Source: Bacteroidaceae bacterium
GTDB lineage: Bacteria > Bacteroidota > Bacteroidia > Bacteroidales > Bacteroidaceae
DNA: 35,302 bases
Assembly: GCA_024401185.1 (NCBI GenBank)
Contig: JAKSLO010000016.1
Location: 1 to 35,302 of the forward strand
Direction of reading: 5' to 3'
Every line of letters begins with the position of its first letter. The stretch's first letter is position 1. The notes under the pieces were generated by a model, which made no database searches, was not told the origin of the DNA, and worked only from the letters and a program-made list of their open reading frames with translations. The position numbers and the translations under genes were made by a program. This document shows, one piece after another, positions 1 to 8,083 of the stretch.

Positions 1-74
1 GAAAACAAAATGTGGATAGATTTGGGCTGCTTGCAACCACAGTAAAAAATGCTAAAACGACAAACGACAACGAG

Positions 75-137
75 GTTTTAAGGTTCTGAGATCTTAAGGT
101 TTTAAGGTCTTGAGGATCTAAGGTTTTGAGGTTTGTC
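75..137. repeat. 24-nt direct repeat upstream of metK
   Basis: Units beginning GTTTTAAGG start at 75 and 99, and a third, diverged and shortened unit (GTTTTGAGG) starts at 123, so the period is 24 nt. Inside each unit an AAGGT-type motif recurs. No gene was seen in 1-209; the rest of this stretch is AT-rich leader. A TAATTTTG box at 198-205 lies too close to the metK ATG to be a normal promoter. Confidence 0.7.
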
Positions 138-209
138 ATGCATTTCTGCCCGATTTCTTTCCCCATTGTTAAATTTTAATTATTAATTCTTAATTTTTAA
201 TTTTGAACT

Positions 210-1508
210 ATGGGTTATTTATTTACTTCAGAATCTGTCAGCGAAGGACATCCTGACAAAGTGGCCGACCAGATTAGTGATGCTGTGCTGGACAAGCTGC
301 TGGCTTACGATCCTCAGTCAAAGGTGGCTTGCGAAACCTTGGTAACCACGGGACAAGTGGTAATGGCTGGCGAGATCAAGACAAAAGCCTACATCGACCT
401 GCAACGCGTGGCAAGAGAGACCATCAAGCGCATTGGCTACACCAAGGCAGAGTATAAGTTTGATGCTGAAAGCTGTGGCATACTGAATGCCATCCACGAA
501 CAGAGCGGCGACATCAACCGCGGCGTTGAGCGTGAGACCCCCGAAGAGCAGGGTGCTGGCGACCAAGGCATGATGTTCGGCTATGCTACCAACGAGACGG
601 AGAACTACATGCCTCTGTCGCTCGACCTTTCGCACCGTCTCGTCAGCGTACTGGCAGACATCCGCAAGGAAGGCAAGGAGATGACATACCTGCGCCCCGA
701 CTCTAAGAGCCAGGTCACCATTGAGTACAACGACGAAGGTGTGCCCGTACGCATCGACACCATCGTGGTATCGACCCAGCACGATGAGTTCGTACTGCCC
801 GAGAACTACACCCAGGAGGCGCAGGACAAGGCCGACAAGCAGATGCAGGACCGCATAGCAGAAGATGTGAAGACGATACTCATCCCCCGCGTCAAGGAAG
901 GCATACGGAGCGAGAAGGTGAAAGCCCTCTTCGACAACCCCAACATCATCTACCATGTCAATCCCACGGGCAAGTTCGTAATCGGTGGCCCTCACGGTGA
1001 CACTGGTCTTACCGGCCGTAAGATCATCGTCGATACCTATGGCGGAAAGGGTGCTCATGGCGGTGGTGCCTTCAGCGGAAAGGACCCCTCAAAGGTTGAC
1101 CGCTCGGCAGCCTATGCTGCACGCCACATTGCCAAGAACATGGTGGCTGCCGGCGTGGCAGACGAAATGCTGGTGCAGTTGAGCTATGCCATTGGTGTGG
1201 CAGAACCCGTCAGCGTGTACGTCAACACCTATGGCCGCAGCCATGTGAACATGACCGACGGCGAGATAGCACGCCTCATCCCCACCATCTTCAGCCTTAC
1301 TCCCCGCGCCATCGAGGATCGCCTGAAACTGCGCAACCCCATCTACGAGGAAACGGCTGCCTACGGACACATGGGACGTGAGTCCAAGGTGGTCACCAAA
1401 CAGTTTGAGAGCCTGTACAACGATGGCAACAAGAGTTTCGATGTAGAGCTCTTCACCTGGGAGAAGCTTGACTATGAGGAGAAAATAAAAGAGGTATTCT
1501 TCAAATAA
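210..1508 (+). CDS. metK: S-adenosylmethionine synthetase
   Basis: Makes S-adenosylmethionine from methionine and ATP in the cytoplasm, supplying methylation and radical SAM enzymes. The 432-residue protein has the family start [13 protein letters not shown], the central [12 protein letters not shown] motif and the phosphate-binding [12 protein letters not shown] segment, with the later [19 protein letters not shown] loop that binds ATP and metal. Length is slightly above the usual 385-430, in keeping with Bacteroidetes versions. The ATG at 210 gives the expected conserved N-terminus. It appears to be transcribed alone, because a strong terminator follows directly. Confidence 0.98.
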   Translation: MGYLFTSESVSEGHPDKVADQISDAVLDKLLAYDPQSKVACETLVTTGQVVMAGEIKTKAYIDLQRVARETIKRIGYTKAEYKFDAESCGILNAIHEQSGDINRGVERETPEEQGAGDQGMMFGYATNETENYMPLSLDLSHRLVSVLADIRKEGKEMTYLRPDSKSQVTIEYNDEGVPVRIDTIVVSTQHDEFVLPENYTQEAQDKADKQMQDRIAEDVKTILIPRVKEGIRSEKVKALFDNPNIIYHVNPTGKFVIGGPHGDTGLTGRKIIVDTYGGKGAHGGGAFSGKDPSKVDRSAAYAARHIAKNMVAAGVADEMLVQLSYAIGVAEPVSVYVNTYGRSHVNMTDGEIARLIPTIFSLTPRAIEDRLKLRNPIYEETAAYGHMGRESKVVTKQFESLYNDGNKSFDVELFTWEKLDYEEKIKEVFFK

Positions 1509-1514
1509 CACATC

Positions 1515-1558
1515 AACCTTACTGGTCATTTCAAAAAAAAAGACCAGTAAGGTTTTCT
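1515..1558 (+). terminator. Rho-independent terminator after metK
   Basis: A perfect 13-bp inverted repeat (AACCTTACTGGTC at 1515-1527, its complement at 1542-1554) with an A-rich 14-nt loop is followed by a short T run. It starts 6 nt after the metK stop codon. Confidence 0.9.
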
Positions 1559-1569
1559 ATACACGCACA

Positions 1570-2148
1570 ATGAAAACCATAGCAGTTTACGCAGCTTCGA
1601 GCACCCAGATAGACGAGGCCTTCTTTGAGGCTGCCCGTCAGTTGGGACGCGCCCTTGCCCAACACGGCATGCGCCTGGTCAACGGGGCAGGCAACATGGG
1701 ACTGATGCAAGCAACGGCCGATGCCTGCATGGAGGCTGGCGGTGAAGCCATCGGCGTAATACCCACATTCATGATTGAGCAGGACTGGCATCACAAGGGC
1801 ATGACACAACTCATAGAGACGCCCGACATGCACACCCGCAAACAAACCATTGCCGACATGAACGACGGATGCGTGGCCTTGCCGGGTGGATGCGGCACAA
1901 TGGAGGAACTGCTGGAAGTCATTACGTGGAAGCAACTGGGACTTTACTTTCATCCCATTGTGATACTGAATGTCAACGGCTACTACGATCCGCTTATACA
2001 AATGCTGGAACGCTCAGCCGAATACAACTTCATGCGCAAGCAGCACCTCTCCATCTGGCAAGTGGCACACAATGCAGAAGAGGCTATAGAAATGCTGCTC
2101 AACACCCCGGAATGGGACAGTAACGTGCGACGATTTGCAGCAATATGA
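1570..2148 (+). CDS. LOG family protein (nucleoside 5'-monophosphate phosphoribohydrolase-like)
   Basis: Member of the LOG/TIGR00730 Rossmann-fold family, whose characterised members cleave the ribose-base bond of (cytokinin) nucleoside monophosphates. The 192-residue protein shows the glycine-rich GAGNMGLM segment near residue 41 and the signature PGGCGTMEE near residue 100, matching PGGxGTxxE. Family length is about 180-200. Its stop overlaps the next start by 4 nt (ATGA), so it is probably translated together with the DUF4271 gene. The true substrate in Bacteroidetes is not known from the sequence. Confidence 0.93.
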   Translation: MKTIAVYAASSTQIDEAFFEAARQLGRALAQHGMRLVNGAGNMGLMQATADACMEAGGEAIGVIPTFMIEQDWHHKGMTQLIETPDMHTRKQTIADMNDGCVALPGGCGTMEELLEVITWKQLGLYFHPIVILNVNGYYDPLIQMLERSAEYNFMRKQHLSIWQVAHNAEEAIEMLLNTPEWDSNVRRFAAI

Positions 2149-3140
2149 ACCAAAATGACAGCATCATATCGGTAACCGATACGGTAAGTAGCCCTGCTGC
2201 GCCCAAGCAACTGAAGGCACAAGTGGCGACCGACAGCGTATCAAGGCCCACCAGAATGAACGTGCCAACCGACGACTACCACATGAGTTCGGTTGACACG
2301 CTCCCAGTGGCTACCACCACCATCGACATGATGCACGACATGAAGCCATGGATGCCCGACTCAATGTGGGAAGGCACCCCTTGGCCTGTTACCCGATGGG
2401 GTGACACCATAGCCACGCCACACGCTCTCTACAGCGACAAAGGTCTTTATGGTAAGCAGATACCCTACAACTACGCACGCGACAACTGGTTCTCGGGCTT
2501 GCTGGTCATTTGCTTCCTCGCGCTGATAGCCACGCTGGCATGGTCGCGCAAGTACATCACGAAGCAAGCCCGCGACTTCTTTTCGCCCACGAACAACCCA
2601 AAGGAGCAGAAGAAGATCAAGACAACCTTTGAGACACTCACCCCATTCATCATGGCTGGCGTGCTCAGCATCAGCAATGGCTTGGCACTGTTTGCAGTCA
2701 CATCGCATCACTACGACTTAGAGGCAGGTCTGCATTCACCGCTCGTGACAATGGCGTTTTGCATCGGCATCTTCATCACCTACTACCTATCACGTTGGCT
2801 GATGTATAAATTCGTCAACTGGATATTCTTCAGTAAATCAAAAAAACGGACATGGAATAACGGATTTTCCTTTCTGACAAGCTTGGAAAGTCTGCTGTTT
2901 TACCCCATTATCCTGCTTATGCTCAACCTGGAGTTTGACTTTGCATGGACAGGAAAAATTGCCGCTCTAACGTTTGCTTTCATACGCATTTGCTTACTTT
3001 ACCACACATATCGCATCTTTTTTCACAAAATATATGGTTTATTTCATTTATTTGCGTACCTTTGCATGCTTGAAATAATGCCAATTCTACTCTTGTGGAA
3101 ATTCTTTGTGGTTTTCAACGCAGAGTTAATTGCAAAATAA
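2145..3140 (+). CDS. DUF4271 multi-pass membrane protein
   Basis: Uncharacterised inner-membrane protein of the Bacteroidetes DUF4271 family. The first 115 residues are hydrophilic and Ser/Thr/Asp-rich, with no signal peptide. About six hydrophobic segments follow (roughly residues 116-135, 165-190, 200-230, 250-265, 275-290 and 300-328). It overlaps the LOG gene by 4 nt and ends 22 nt before hemD, an arrangement recurrent in Bacteroidetes. The neighbourhood suggests co-expression with heme synthesis but does not reveal a function. Confidence 0.85.
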   Translation: MNQNDSIISVTDTVSSPAAPKQLKAQVATDSVSRPTRMNVPTDDYHMSSVDTLPVATTTIDMMHDMKPWMPDSMWEGTPWPVTRWGDTIATPHALYSDKGLYGKQIPYNYARDNWFSGLLVICFLALIATLAWSRKYITKQARDFFSPTNNPKEQKKIKTTFETLTPFIMAGVLSISNGLALFAVTSHHYDLEAGLHSPLVTMAFCIGIFITYYLSRWLMYKFVNWIFFSKSKKRTWNNGFSFLTSLESLLFYPIILLMLNLEFDFAWTGKIAALTFAFIRICLLYHTYRIFFHKIYGLFHLFAYLCMLEIMPILLLWKFFVVFNAELIAK

Positions 3141-3162
3141 TTAGGACAAAGTTTTTTAAGGT

Positions 3163-3906
3163 ATGATTAAGAAGATTCTGGTTTCACAGCCTCAACCCGC
3201 CTCACCGAAATCACCCTATTTCGACATTGCTACTCGACACGGAGTAGAGGTTGTGTTCCGTCCGTTCATCAAAGTTGAGGGCCTCAGCGCCAAAGAGTTT
3301 CGTCAGCAGCACATCAACGTGCTCGACTATACTGCCATTGTCTTCACCAGTCGCCATGCCATCGATCATTTCTTCAACCTATGCAAGGAGATGCGTATCA
3401 CCGTGCCTGAAGACATGAAGTATTTCTGCATCACCGAGACCGTAGCGCTCTATATCCAGAAGTATGTGCAGTATCGCAAGCGCAAGGTGTTCTTTGGTGC
3501 AACCGGCAAGATTAACGACGTGCTTCCTGCCATGATCAAGCACAAGACTGAGCGTTATCTTACTCCCCTGAGCGATGTGCACAGCGATGAGATTAGCCAG
3601 ATGATGGACTCAAAGAATCTCAACCATGCAGAGTGCGTGATGTATCGCACCGTAAGCAACGACTTTGCCGAGGGCGAGGCATTCGACTACGACATGCTCG
3701 TATTCTTCAGCCCCAGTGGAATCACCTCTTTGAAGAAGAACTTCCCCAACTTCGAGCAGAAGGACATTGCCATCGCCACACTGGGTCCTGCCACAGCAAA
3801 GGCAGCCAAGGATGCCAACCTCACCGTCAACGTGGAGGCTCCCTCGCCCGAATACCCCAGCATCACAGCTGCCATTGACGCTTATATCAAAAAGGTAAAC
3901 GCATAA
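3163..3906 (+). CDS. hemD: Uroporphyrinogen-III synthase
   Basis: Closes and inverts ring D of hydroxymethylbilane to give uroporphyrinogen III, the common precursor of heme, siroheme and corrinoids. The 247-residue protein has the family's two-lobed pattern: an N-terminal strand ILVSQPQP, the TAIVFTSRHAIDHFF segment, and the C-terminal lobe with MLVFFSPSGITSLKKNF and IATLGPATAKAAKDANL. HemD sequences are poorly conserved, so recognition rests on these motifs and the DUF4271-hemD-rnpA neighbourhood. The ATG at 3163 is 22 nt after DUF4271. Confidence 0.9.
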   Translation: MIKKILVSQPQPASPKSPYFDIATRHGVEVVFRPFIKVEGLSAKEFRQQHINVLDYTAIVFTSRHAIDHFFNLCKEMRITVPEDMKYFCITETVALYIQKYVQYRKRKVFFGATGKINDVLPAMIKHKTERYLTPLSDVHSDEISQMMDSKNLNHAECVMYRTVSNDFAEGEAFDYDMLVFFSPSGITSLKKNFPNFEQKDIAIATLGPATAKAAKDANLTVNVEAPSPEYPSITAAIDAYIKKVNA

Positions 3907-3947
3907 GAGGGCAGCCTCACAGTTTACATCTACAAGCAAGCAGAAAC

Positions 3948-4379
3948 ATGAACGGCTGCCATTTCCCCAAATCGGAGCGTCTGTGCAGCAAGAAACTCAT
4001 AGAAGCCCTATTCGAAGGTGGACATAAATCCTTGTCCGCCTATCCGATTAGGGCTGTCTTTATGCCCATTGCCCCAAACCCAAGCGATGGGAGTACCCCC
4101 ATACAGCCCACCACCTCAGCCCCCACACCTCTTGCCCAAGTGATGATGTCTGTGTCGAAGCGTCACTTCAAGCATGCTGTTGACCGCAACCGCGTAAAAC
4201 GTCAGTTGCGTGAGGCCTACCGACTTAACAAGCACCTGCTCGCAGACAAACTGCAACAGCAACACCTTGTCATTGCCTTTATCTGGCTCAGCGATGACTT
4301 GTTTAAGACTTCCGTCGTACAAAGCAAAATGAAGAAACTCTTGCTGAGAATCAGCGAAGAGATAAGCACACAAGCCTAA
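3948..4379 (+). CDS. rnpA: Ribonuclease P protein component
   Basis: Protein subunit of RNase P, which matures tRNA 5' ends together with the rnpB RNA (not in this window). The protein is 143 residues. It starts with FPKSERLCSKK, and the RNR signature (SKRHFKHAVDRNRVKRQLRE) lies at about residues 70-89. Between them, residues 41-62 form a Pro/Ser/Thr-rich stretch, longer than the loop found in most family members. It follows hemD by 41 nt on the same strand. Its end lies only 6 nt from the end of the convergent yidD gene. Confidence 0.95.
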   Translation: MNGCHFPKSERLCSKKLIEALFEGGHKSLSAYPIRAVFMPIAPNPSDGSTPIQPTTSAPTPLAQVMMSVSKRHFKHAVDRNRVKRQLREAYRLNKHLLADKLQQQHLVIAFIWLSDDLFKTSVVQSKMKKLLLRISEEISTQA

Positions 4380-4385
4380 AAAGCA

Positions 4386-4658
4386 TCAAGGCACAGGGTC
4401 ATAACCACTACCTCCCCAAGGATTGCAACGCAGAATGCGCCAGATGGCAAGTAAAAGTCCCTTGACAGGGCCATGCTTGCGAAGCGCCTCGACTGCATAC
4501 TGACTGCACGTTGGCGTGAAACGACAAGCCGACGGGGTAAGAGGAGAGATGCACTTCTGATAGAAACGGATGGGCAAGATAAGCAGCCAAGAGACAGCCT
4601 TCCCCAACAAATTGAAGGGAAGGCAAATATAATGCCATATTTTCTTAATTGTATCCAT
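4386..4658 (-). CDS. yidD: Membrane protein insertion efficiency factor YidD
   Basis: Small membrane-associated protein of the YidD/DUF37 (haemolytic) family that helps YidC/Sec insert membrane proteins. The 90-residue protein has the full signature: an amphipathic N-terminus, [13 protein letters not shown], then [35 protein letters not shown] and GGSGYDPVP. In most bacteria yidD follows rnpA on the same strand, often overlapping it. Here it faces rnpA tail to tail. Its upstream 100 nt contain no clear TAnnTTTG promoter. Confidence 0.95.
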   Translation of the reverse strand: MDTIKKIWHYICLPFNLLGKAVSWLLILPIRFYQKCISPLTPSACRFTPTCSQYAVEALRKHGPVKGLLLAIWRILRCNPWGGSGYDPVP

Positions 4659-4761
4659 CGCTATAATCAGTTTGTTTTGCTTGAAATGACAAATGAGAAA
4701 CAGCCCTGCACTTTATAAAGCCTCAAACTCTGCTTAGTGGAAAGACAATGGGAAAGAACAA

Positions 4762-5430
4762 TTACAATTGTCCTGTTTCAATCTGTTGCACAATACGTTC
4801 CACCAGTTTATCATCATCGTCAGGACGATAGTTCTTTTTCAGACTTGCGCCAAAGGTCCATGCAAAGACCTGATAGAAAGCAGCACGCGTAGGTCCGAGG
4901 AAAGCCTGCACAATCTCGTAGGAAGACTGGTGGCACTCACGGTCAACAAGCTTGATCAGCAGTTTGCCCTGTGAGAACGTCAGCTTCTTCATTTCGGGCG
5001 TAAACTGCTCCTTGATGTCACGCTCCACGGCCTTGATGTGCGCATCCTTGCTTTTCTTGTCGGGCAACAACTCCAGCATGGCATACGTCTCGTTGATAAT
5101 GCGCTTGGCTCTTTGAGCAATGGGAAGCGTCTTTTTTACATTGTTCACCATCTTGTTCCATTTCTGACGCTGCTTCTCACTCTTAAACACCATAGGTGGG
5201 TACACAGGCAGTTCAGGCATCAGATACACCCACATTTCCTCACCCTCGTATATCTCTGGTTCCTTGTAACGGTAGAACTGAAGGCTTACCATACTGCCAG
5301 ACTCTATCTGCTCCCTACTCATCTTCCTCTCCATCATCAAGTTGAGGTCGATAGGGCTATCGTCATTGGCTTGTGCCCATACGTTGGCACTCACCAGACT
5401 CATCAGATATATAAGCAACAGTCGCTTCAC
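4762..5430 (-). CDS. DUF4294 family secreted protein
   Basis: Uncharacterised Bacteroidetes protein of the DUF4294 family. The open frame reaches back to an ATG at 5535, but that would overlap the trkH coding end by 71 nt. A GTG at 5430 gives a clean signal peptide (KRLLLIYLMSLVSANVWAQ) and a 34-nt gap to trkH, so it is preferred; the next ATG (5403) would cut the signal peptide. The mature part (222 residues in total) is hydrophilic, Lys/Glu-rich and largely helical, consistent with an exported, probably periplasmic protein. Co-directional with trkH and the radical SAM gene. Confidence 0.8.
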   Translation of the reverse strand: MKRLLLIYLMSLVSANVWAQANDDSPIDLNLMMERKMSREQIESGSMVSLQFYRYKEPEIYEGEEMWVYLMPELPVYPPMVFKSEKQRQKWNKMVNNVKKTLPIAQRAKRIINETYAMLELLPDKKSKDAHIKAVERDIKEQFTPEMKKLTFSQGKLLIKLVDRECHQSSYEIVQAFLGPTRAAFYQVFAWTFGASLKKNYRPDDDDKLVERIVQQIETGQL

Positions 5431-5464
5431 CGCTTTATGAATTGTAAACCATGAATAAGATTCC

Positions 5465-6949
5465 TTATGTTCTCTCCTTCCAGAACGAAGGCATGAAGAG
5501 GAACAATACAGGATAGATTTCGAGACGACCAACAAGCATATAAAAACTCATCAGCCACTTAGACGTTTCGTGCACGTGCATGAAGTTGGAAGTAGGACCA
5601 CACATACCTGTACCCGGTCCAATATTGCTCAACATCGACACACAGCTTCCGATACTCGTATCCACATCCAAGCCAAAGAAAGTAAACACCACCATACCGG
5701 CCACCACCATAAGCAGATAGATGAAGATGAATGCCAAGGCGCGGCGCACACGATCGTCGCCTACCACCTGACCCGAAATGCGGATGCTACGTACCGTACG
5801 AGGATGTATCTGCAGCACAAATTCCTTGACTACACTCTTGGCACACACCAAAATGCGAATGACCTTGATACCACCCGCAGTACTGCCTGCACAAGCACCT
5901 ATGGCCATAATGACTACAGTAGGCATCCAGAACGAATCGCCCCAAGCCACATAGTCACAATACTCGCCTGCAAAACCCGTGCTCGACATCACCGTACTGA
6001 CGTGGAACAAAGACGTACGTATAGACTCCTCGGCTGTTGTGGGAAGCGTTCCGTATGCCGACATAGGTGTGGGAGCAAAATAGAACAACAGCACAAACAC
6101 AACTATCGAACCTGCCCAAATGCCAAGGAAAGCACGCAATTCCTCATTCTTCCACAACACTTTGGGACGACGAATAACCATATAGTAGTAAAGTGAGAAA
6201 TTGACGCTGGCCAACACCATGAAGATACTTGCCACATACTCTATCGTACCACTGCCAAAGAAAGCAATACTCTTGTCGTGCGTACTGAAACCACCCGTGG
6301 CTATCGTGGTAAGTGCATGGCACACCGCATCAAACAACCCCATGGAGAAAATCCAGTAAGCCAAGGCACACAATGCTGTAAGAAACAGATAGATGATAAG
6401 CAGTCGGCGTGCCGTACTGCCAATCTTGGGACGTAAACGATCCAGTCCGATACCCGTCACCTCGGCAGCAAAAACATTGCTGTTCTTCAGGTCGTACACC
6501 GGAATCAAGGCAAAAGAAAAGACCACAATTCCCAATCCACCCATCCATTGAGTCAAGCATCGCCAGAAGAGGATGCCATGAGGCATATCGTCCAATCCGC
6601 TCAAAACGGTGGCTCCTGTGGTCGTGAATCCGCTCATGGCCTCAAAAAAGGCACTTGCTACGTCCAAATCGAGATACAGAATGTAAGGCAACATTCCTAC
6701 CAGCGAGAACACAACCCATGAAAGAGCCACTATGAGGAAGCTGTCGGCCCTGGAAAGGCGTTTTGAGCCTTTCTTACCTACCATCAATTTGGAGAGACCG
6801 CCCACGGCAAAGCAAGCCAAGGCAGTAATGCCAAGACTCTGCCAATCATCCTCATCGTGCATAAAATGATAATAAAGCGACACAAGAAAGGCAAGGAACA
6901 CGAATGCTCCCTCTACCATCAATAATATGCCGAATATACTTTTTTTCAT
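5465..6949 (-). CDS. trkH: TrkH/KtrB family potassium uptake protein
   Basis: Inner-membrane K+ translocating subunit. The 494-residue protein has four membrane-pore-membrane repeats. The four pore loops are visible as SGFTTTGATVL, TIATGGFSTHD, MSSTGFAGEYCDY and SNIGPGTGMCGP, each with the glycine that lines the selectivity filter. Length fits TrkH. No trkA/ktrA regulatory subunit is adjacent, so that partner must lie elsewhere. It sits 38 nt downstream of the radical SAM gene and is probably in one transcript with it and DUF4294. Confidence 0.95.
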   Translation of the reverse strand: MKKSIFGILLMVEGAFVFLAFLVSLYYHFMHDEDDWQSLGITALACFAVGGLSKLMVGKKGSKRLSRADSFLIVALSWVVFSLVGMLPYILYLDLDVASAFFEAMSGFTTTGATVLSGLDDMPHGILFWRCLTQWMGGLGIVVFSFALIPVYDLKNSNVFAAEVTGIGLDRLRPKIGSTARRLLIIYLFLTALCALAYWIFSMGLFDAVCHALTTIATGGFSTHDKSIAFFGSGTIEYVASIFMVLASVNFSLYYYMVIRRPKVLWKNEELRAFLGIWAGSIVVFVLLFYFAPTPMSAYGTLPTTAEESIRTSLFHVSTVMSSTGFAGEYCDYVAWGDSFWMPTVVIMAIGACAGSTAGGIKVIRILVCAKSVVKEFVLQIHPRTVRSIRISGQVVGDDRVRRALAFIFIYLLMVVAGMVVFTFFGLDVDTSIGSCVSMLSNIGPGTGMCGPTSNFMHVHETSKWLMSFYMLVGRLEIYPVLFLFMPSFWKERT

Positions 6950-6987
6950 TTTCTACAAGTTTGGCAACGATCAAACCTTTGAGACAA

Positions 6988-7764
6988 TCAGTAGCTTGCC
7001 GAGCACGGTATGCCTAAGGCCTCTACCCTATCGCGGATGGCATCCAATGTTTCACGACTTGCCTTTCGAAGCAAGGGTGAGGGTGTCTCTCTATCTACCG
7101 TGTAAATCATCACCTTCTGTGGCTGTATTCGCCTGATAGCCTGAAGCCAGGGAACCACAAACTCTTCCGTGCAGTTATTCACATCCTCACCCTCATGCTC
7201 GCCTTCCATGAACATGGTCTGAATGATAATGCGGTCGTGCATCTTACACAGCCACTCTATCTGTTCCTCAACATCATAGTGTCCACAAGGGCGATCCACC
7301 TTGGCAATATACTCCGCAGAAACCGTATCAAGCTTCATGATGGGATTGTCAAACAAGGCAAGCGCTTCGCGAACCTCCGCCTTTGTGATGCGGGTGGCAT
7401 TGCTCAGGATGCTCAGCTTGGCTTGAGGGAAATACTTGTCGCGCAGACAAGCCACCTCCTTTACTATCTCAGCAAACTGAGGATGCACGGTGGGTTCACC
7501 GTTTCCGGCAAAGGTCAGCACATCGGGATGAGGACCATTCTGCTGCATATCCTGCAACCGAGCCTCAAGCGCGTCCTTCACCTCCTGCACGGTGGGCAGA
7601 GGCAGATGAGCACGATGTGCAGCATTGTAGCCGCACTCACAATAGATGCAGTCGAACGAGCACACCTTACCATCGGAGGGCAAAAGGTTGATGCCAAGCG
7701 ACACGCCCAATCGTCTGCTGTGTATGGGACCAAAGATTGGAGACGGATAAATAACAGTACTCAT
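6988..7764 (-). CDS. Radical SAM protein
   Basis: Iron-sulfur enzyme that uses S-adenosylmethionine to make a 5'-deoxyadenosyl radical; the substrate is not known. The 258-residue protein has the cluster motif C-x3-C-x2-C (CSFDCIYC, about residues 35-42), then FAGNGEPTVHPQF, the GEP-type motif that contacts SAM. It resembles COG0731-type and wybutosine-like radical SAM proteins by its N-terminus (GPIHSRRLGVSLGINLLP). First gene of a minus-strand run that continues into trkH. Confidence 0.92.
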   Translation of the reverse strand: MSTVIYPSPIFGPIHSRRLGVSLGINLLPSDGKVCSFDCIYCECGYNAAHRAHLPLPTVQEVKDALEARLQDMQQNGPHPDVLTFAGNGEPTVHPQFAEIVKEVACLRDKYFPQAKLSILSNATRITKAEVREALALFDNPIMKLDTVSAEYIAKVDRPCGHYDVEEQIEWLCKMHDRIIIQTMFMEGEHEGEDVNNCTEEFVVPWLQAIRRIQPQKVMIYTVDRETPSPLLRKASRETLDAIRDRVEALGIPCSASY

Positions 7765-7794
7765 TTATTTGGATGCTTTTTGTTTTTGCAGATG

Positions 7795-7817
7795 CAAAGA
7801 TACAAATTATATTTGTA
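7795..7817 (-). promoter_or_regulatory. Promoter box and overlapping palindrome for the radical SAM operon
   Basis: On the minus strand a TATCTTTG box (complement of 7795-7802) lies 30 nt before the radical SAM ATG. It overlaps by two bases a perfect 17-nt palindrome, TACAAAT-N3-ATTTGTA, at 7801-7817. No convincing -33 element is seen at the usual distance. A repressor or activator site is inferred, not shown. Confidence 0.55.
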
Positions 7818-7847
7818 CTGCATCCCATTTTAAGAAACTTTATATTT

Positions 7848-7967
7848 TTAATATAATATTTTATTCACTTTTTCACTCTTAAAAGCACACATCAATAGGC
7901 ATAATAGCACTAAAAACAGGTAGCCAAAACAAAAAACACTAAAATCAGCACAACAAACTAAATACAT
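7848..7967 (-). CDS. Possible 39-residue membrane peptide
   Basis: Short reading frame beginning at an ATG about 20 nt downstream of the expected start site of a minus-strand promoter (TTTG, 21 nt, TACCTTTG; complement of 7996-8028). The peptide is one long hydrophobic, Cys-rich segment (VFCFGYLFLVLLCLLMCAF at residues 11-29) followed by a basic tail ending KSEKVNKILY. The same frame stays open further upstream, but only the part after this Met is consistent with the promoter. It could be a small membrane protein, a type I toxin-like peptide, or a chance frame in an AT-rich leader of the radical SAM gene. I do not recognise a family. Confidence 0.3.
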   Translation of the reverse strand: MYLVCCADFSVFCFGYLFLVLLCLLMCAFKSEKVNKILY

Positions 7968-7995
7968 GAATGATACAAAGATTCGACAACAAACA

Positions 7996-8028
7996 CAAAG
8001 GTATGTATTTTCGTCTAAATCGGCCAAA
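7996..8028 (-). promoter_or_regulatory. Minus-strand Bacteroidetes-type promoter
   Basis: The complement of 8025-8028 is TTTG and the complement of 7996-8003 is TACCTTTG, separated by 21 nt. It would transcribe the 39-residue frame and the leader of the radical SAM gene. It lies back to back with the plus-strand promoter of the TPR gene. Confidence 0.5.
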
Positions 8029-8032
8029 TGGC

Positions 8033-8063
8033 TTGGCAGAGAAGCAAATAATGCGTACCTTTG
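8033..8063 (+). promoter_or_regulatory. Promoter of the TPR lipoprotein gene
   Basis: TTG at 8033-8035 and TACCTTTG at 8056-8063, 20 nt apart, match the Bacteroidetes vegetative promoter. The expected start is about 7 nt further on, giving a leader of roughly 14 nt before the ATG at 8084. This fixes the gene start well inside the longer open frame that begins at 7970. Confidence 0.65.
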
Positions 8064-8083
8064 TGCATAAAAACAAAAAGCCC

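Noticed and set aside
318-1058. 246-residue frame on the minus strand inside metK
   Set aside because: Lies fully antisense to an unmistakable metK; a by-product of its codon bias, with no promoter or family.
3057-3064. TACCTTTG box inside the DUF4271 gene, 100 nt before hemD
   Set aside because: No -33 element at the right distance and it encodes ordinary residues there; probably coincidence.
5570-6196. 208-residue plus-strand frame inside trkH
   Set aside because: Antisense shadow; His/Thr/Arg-rich low-complexity translation with no domain.
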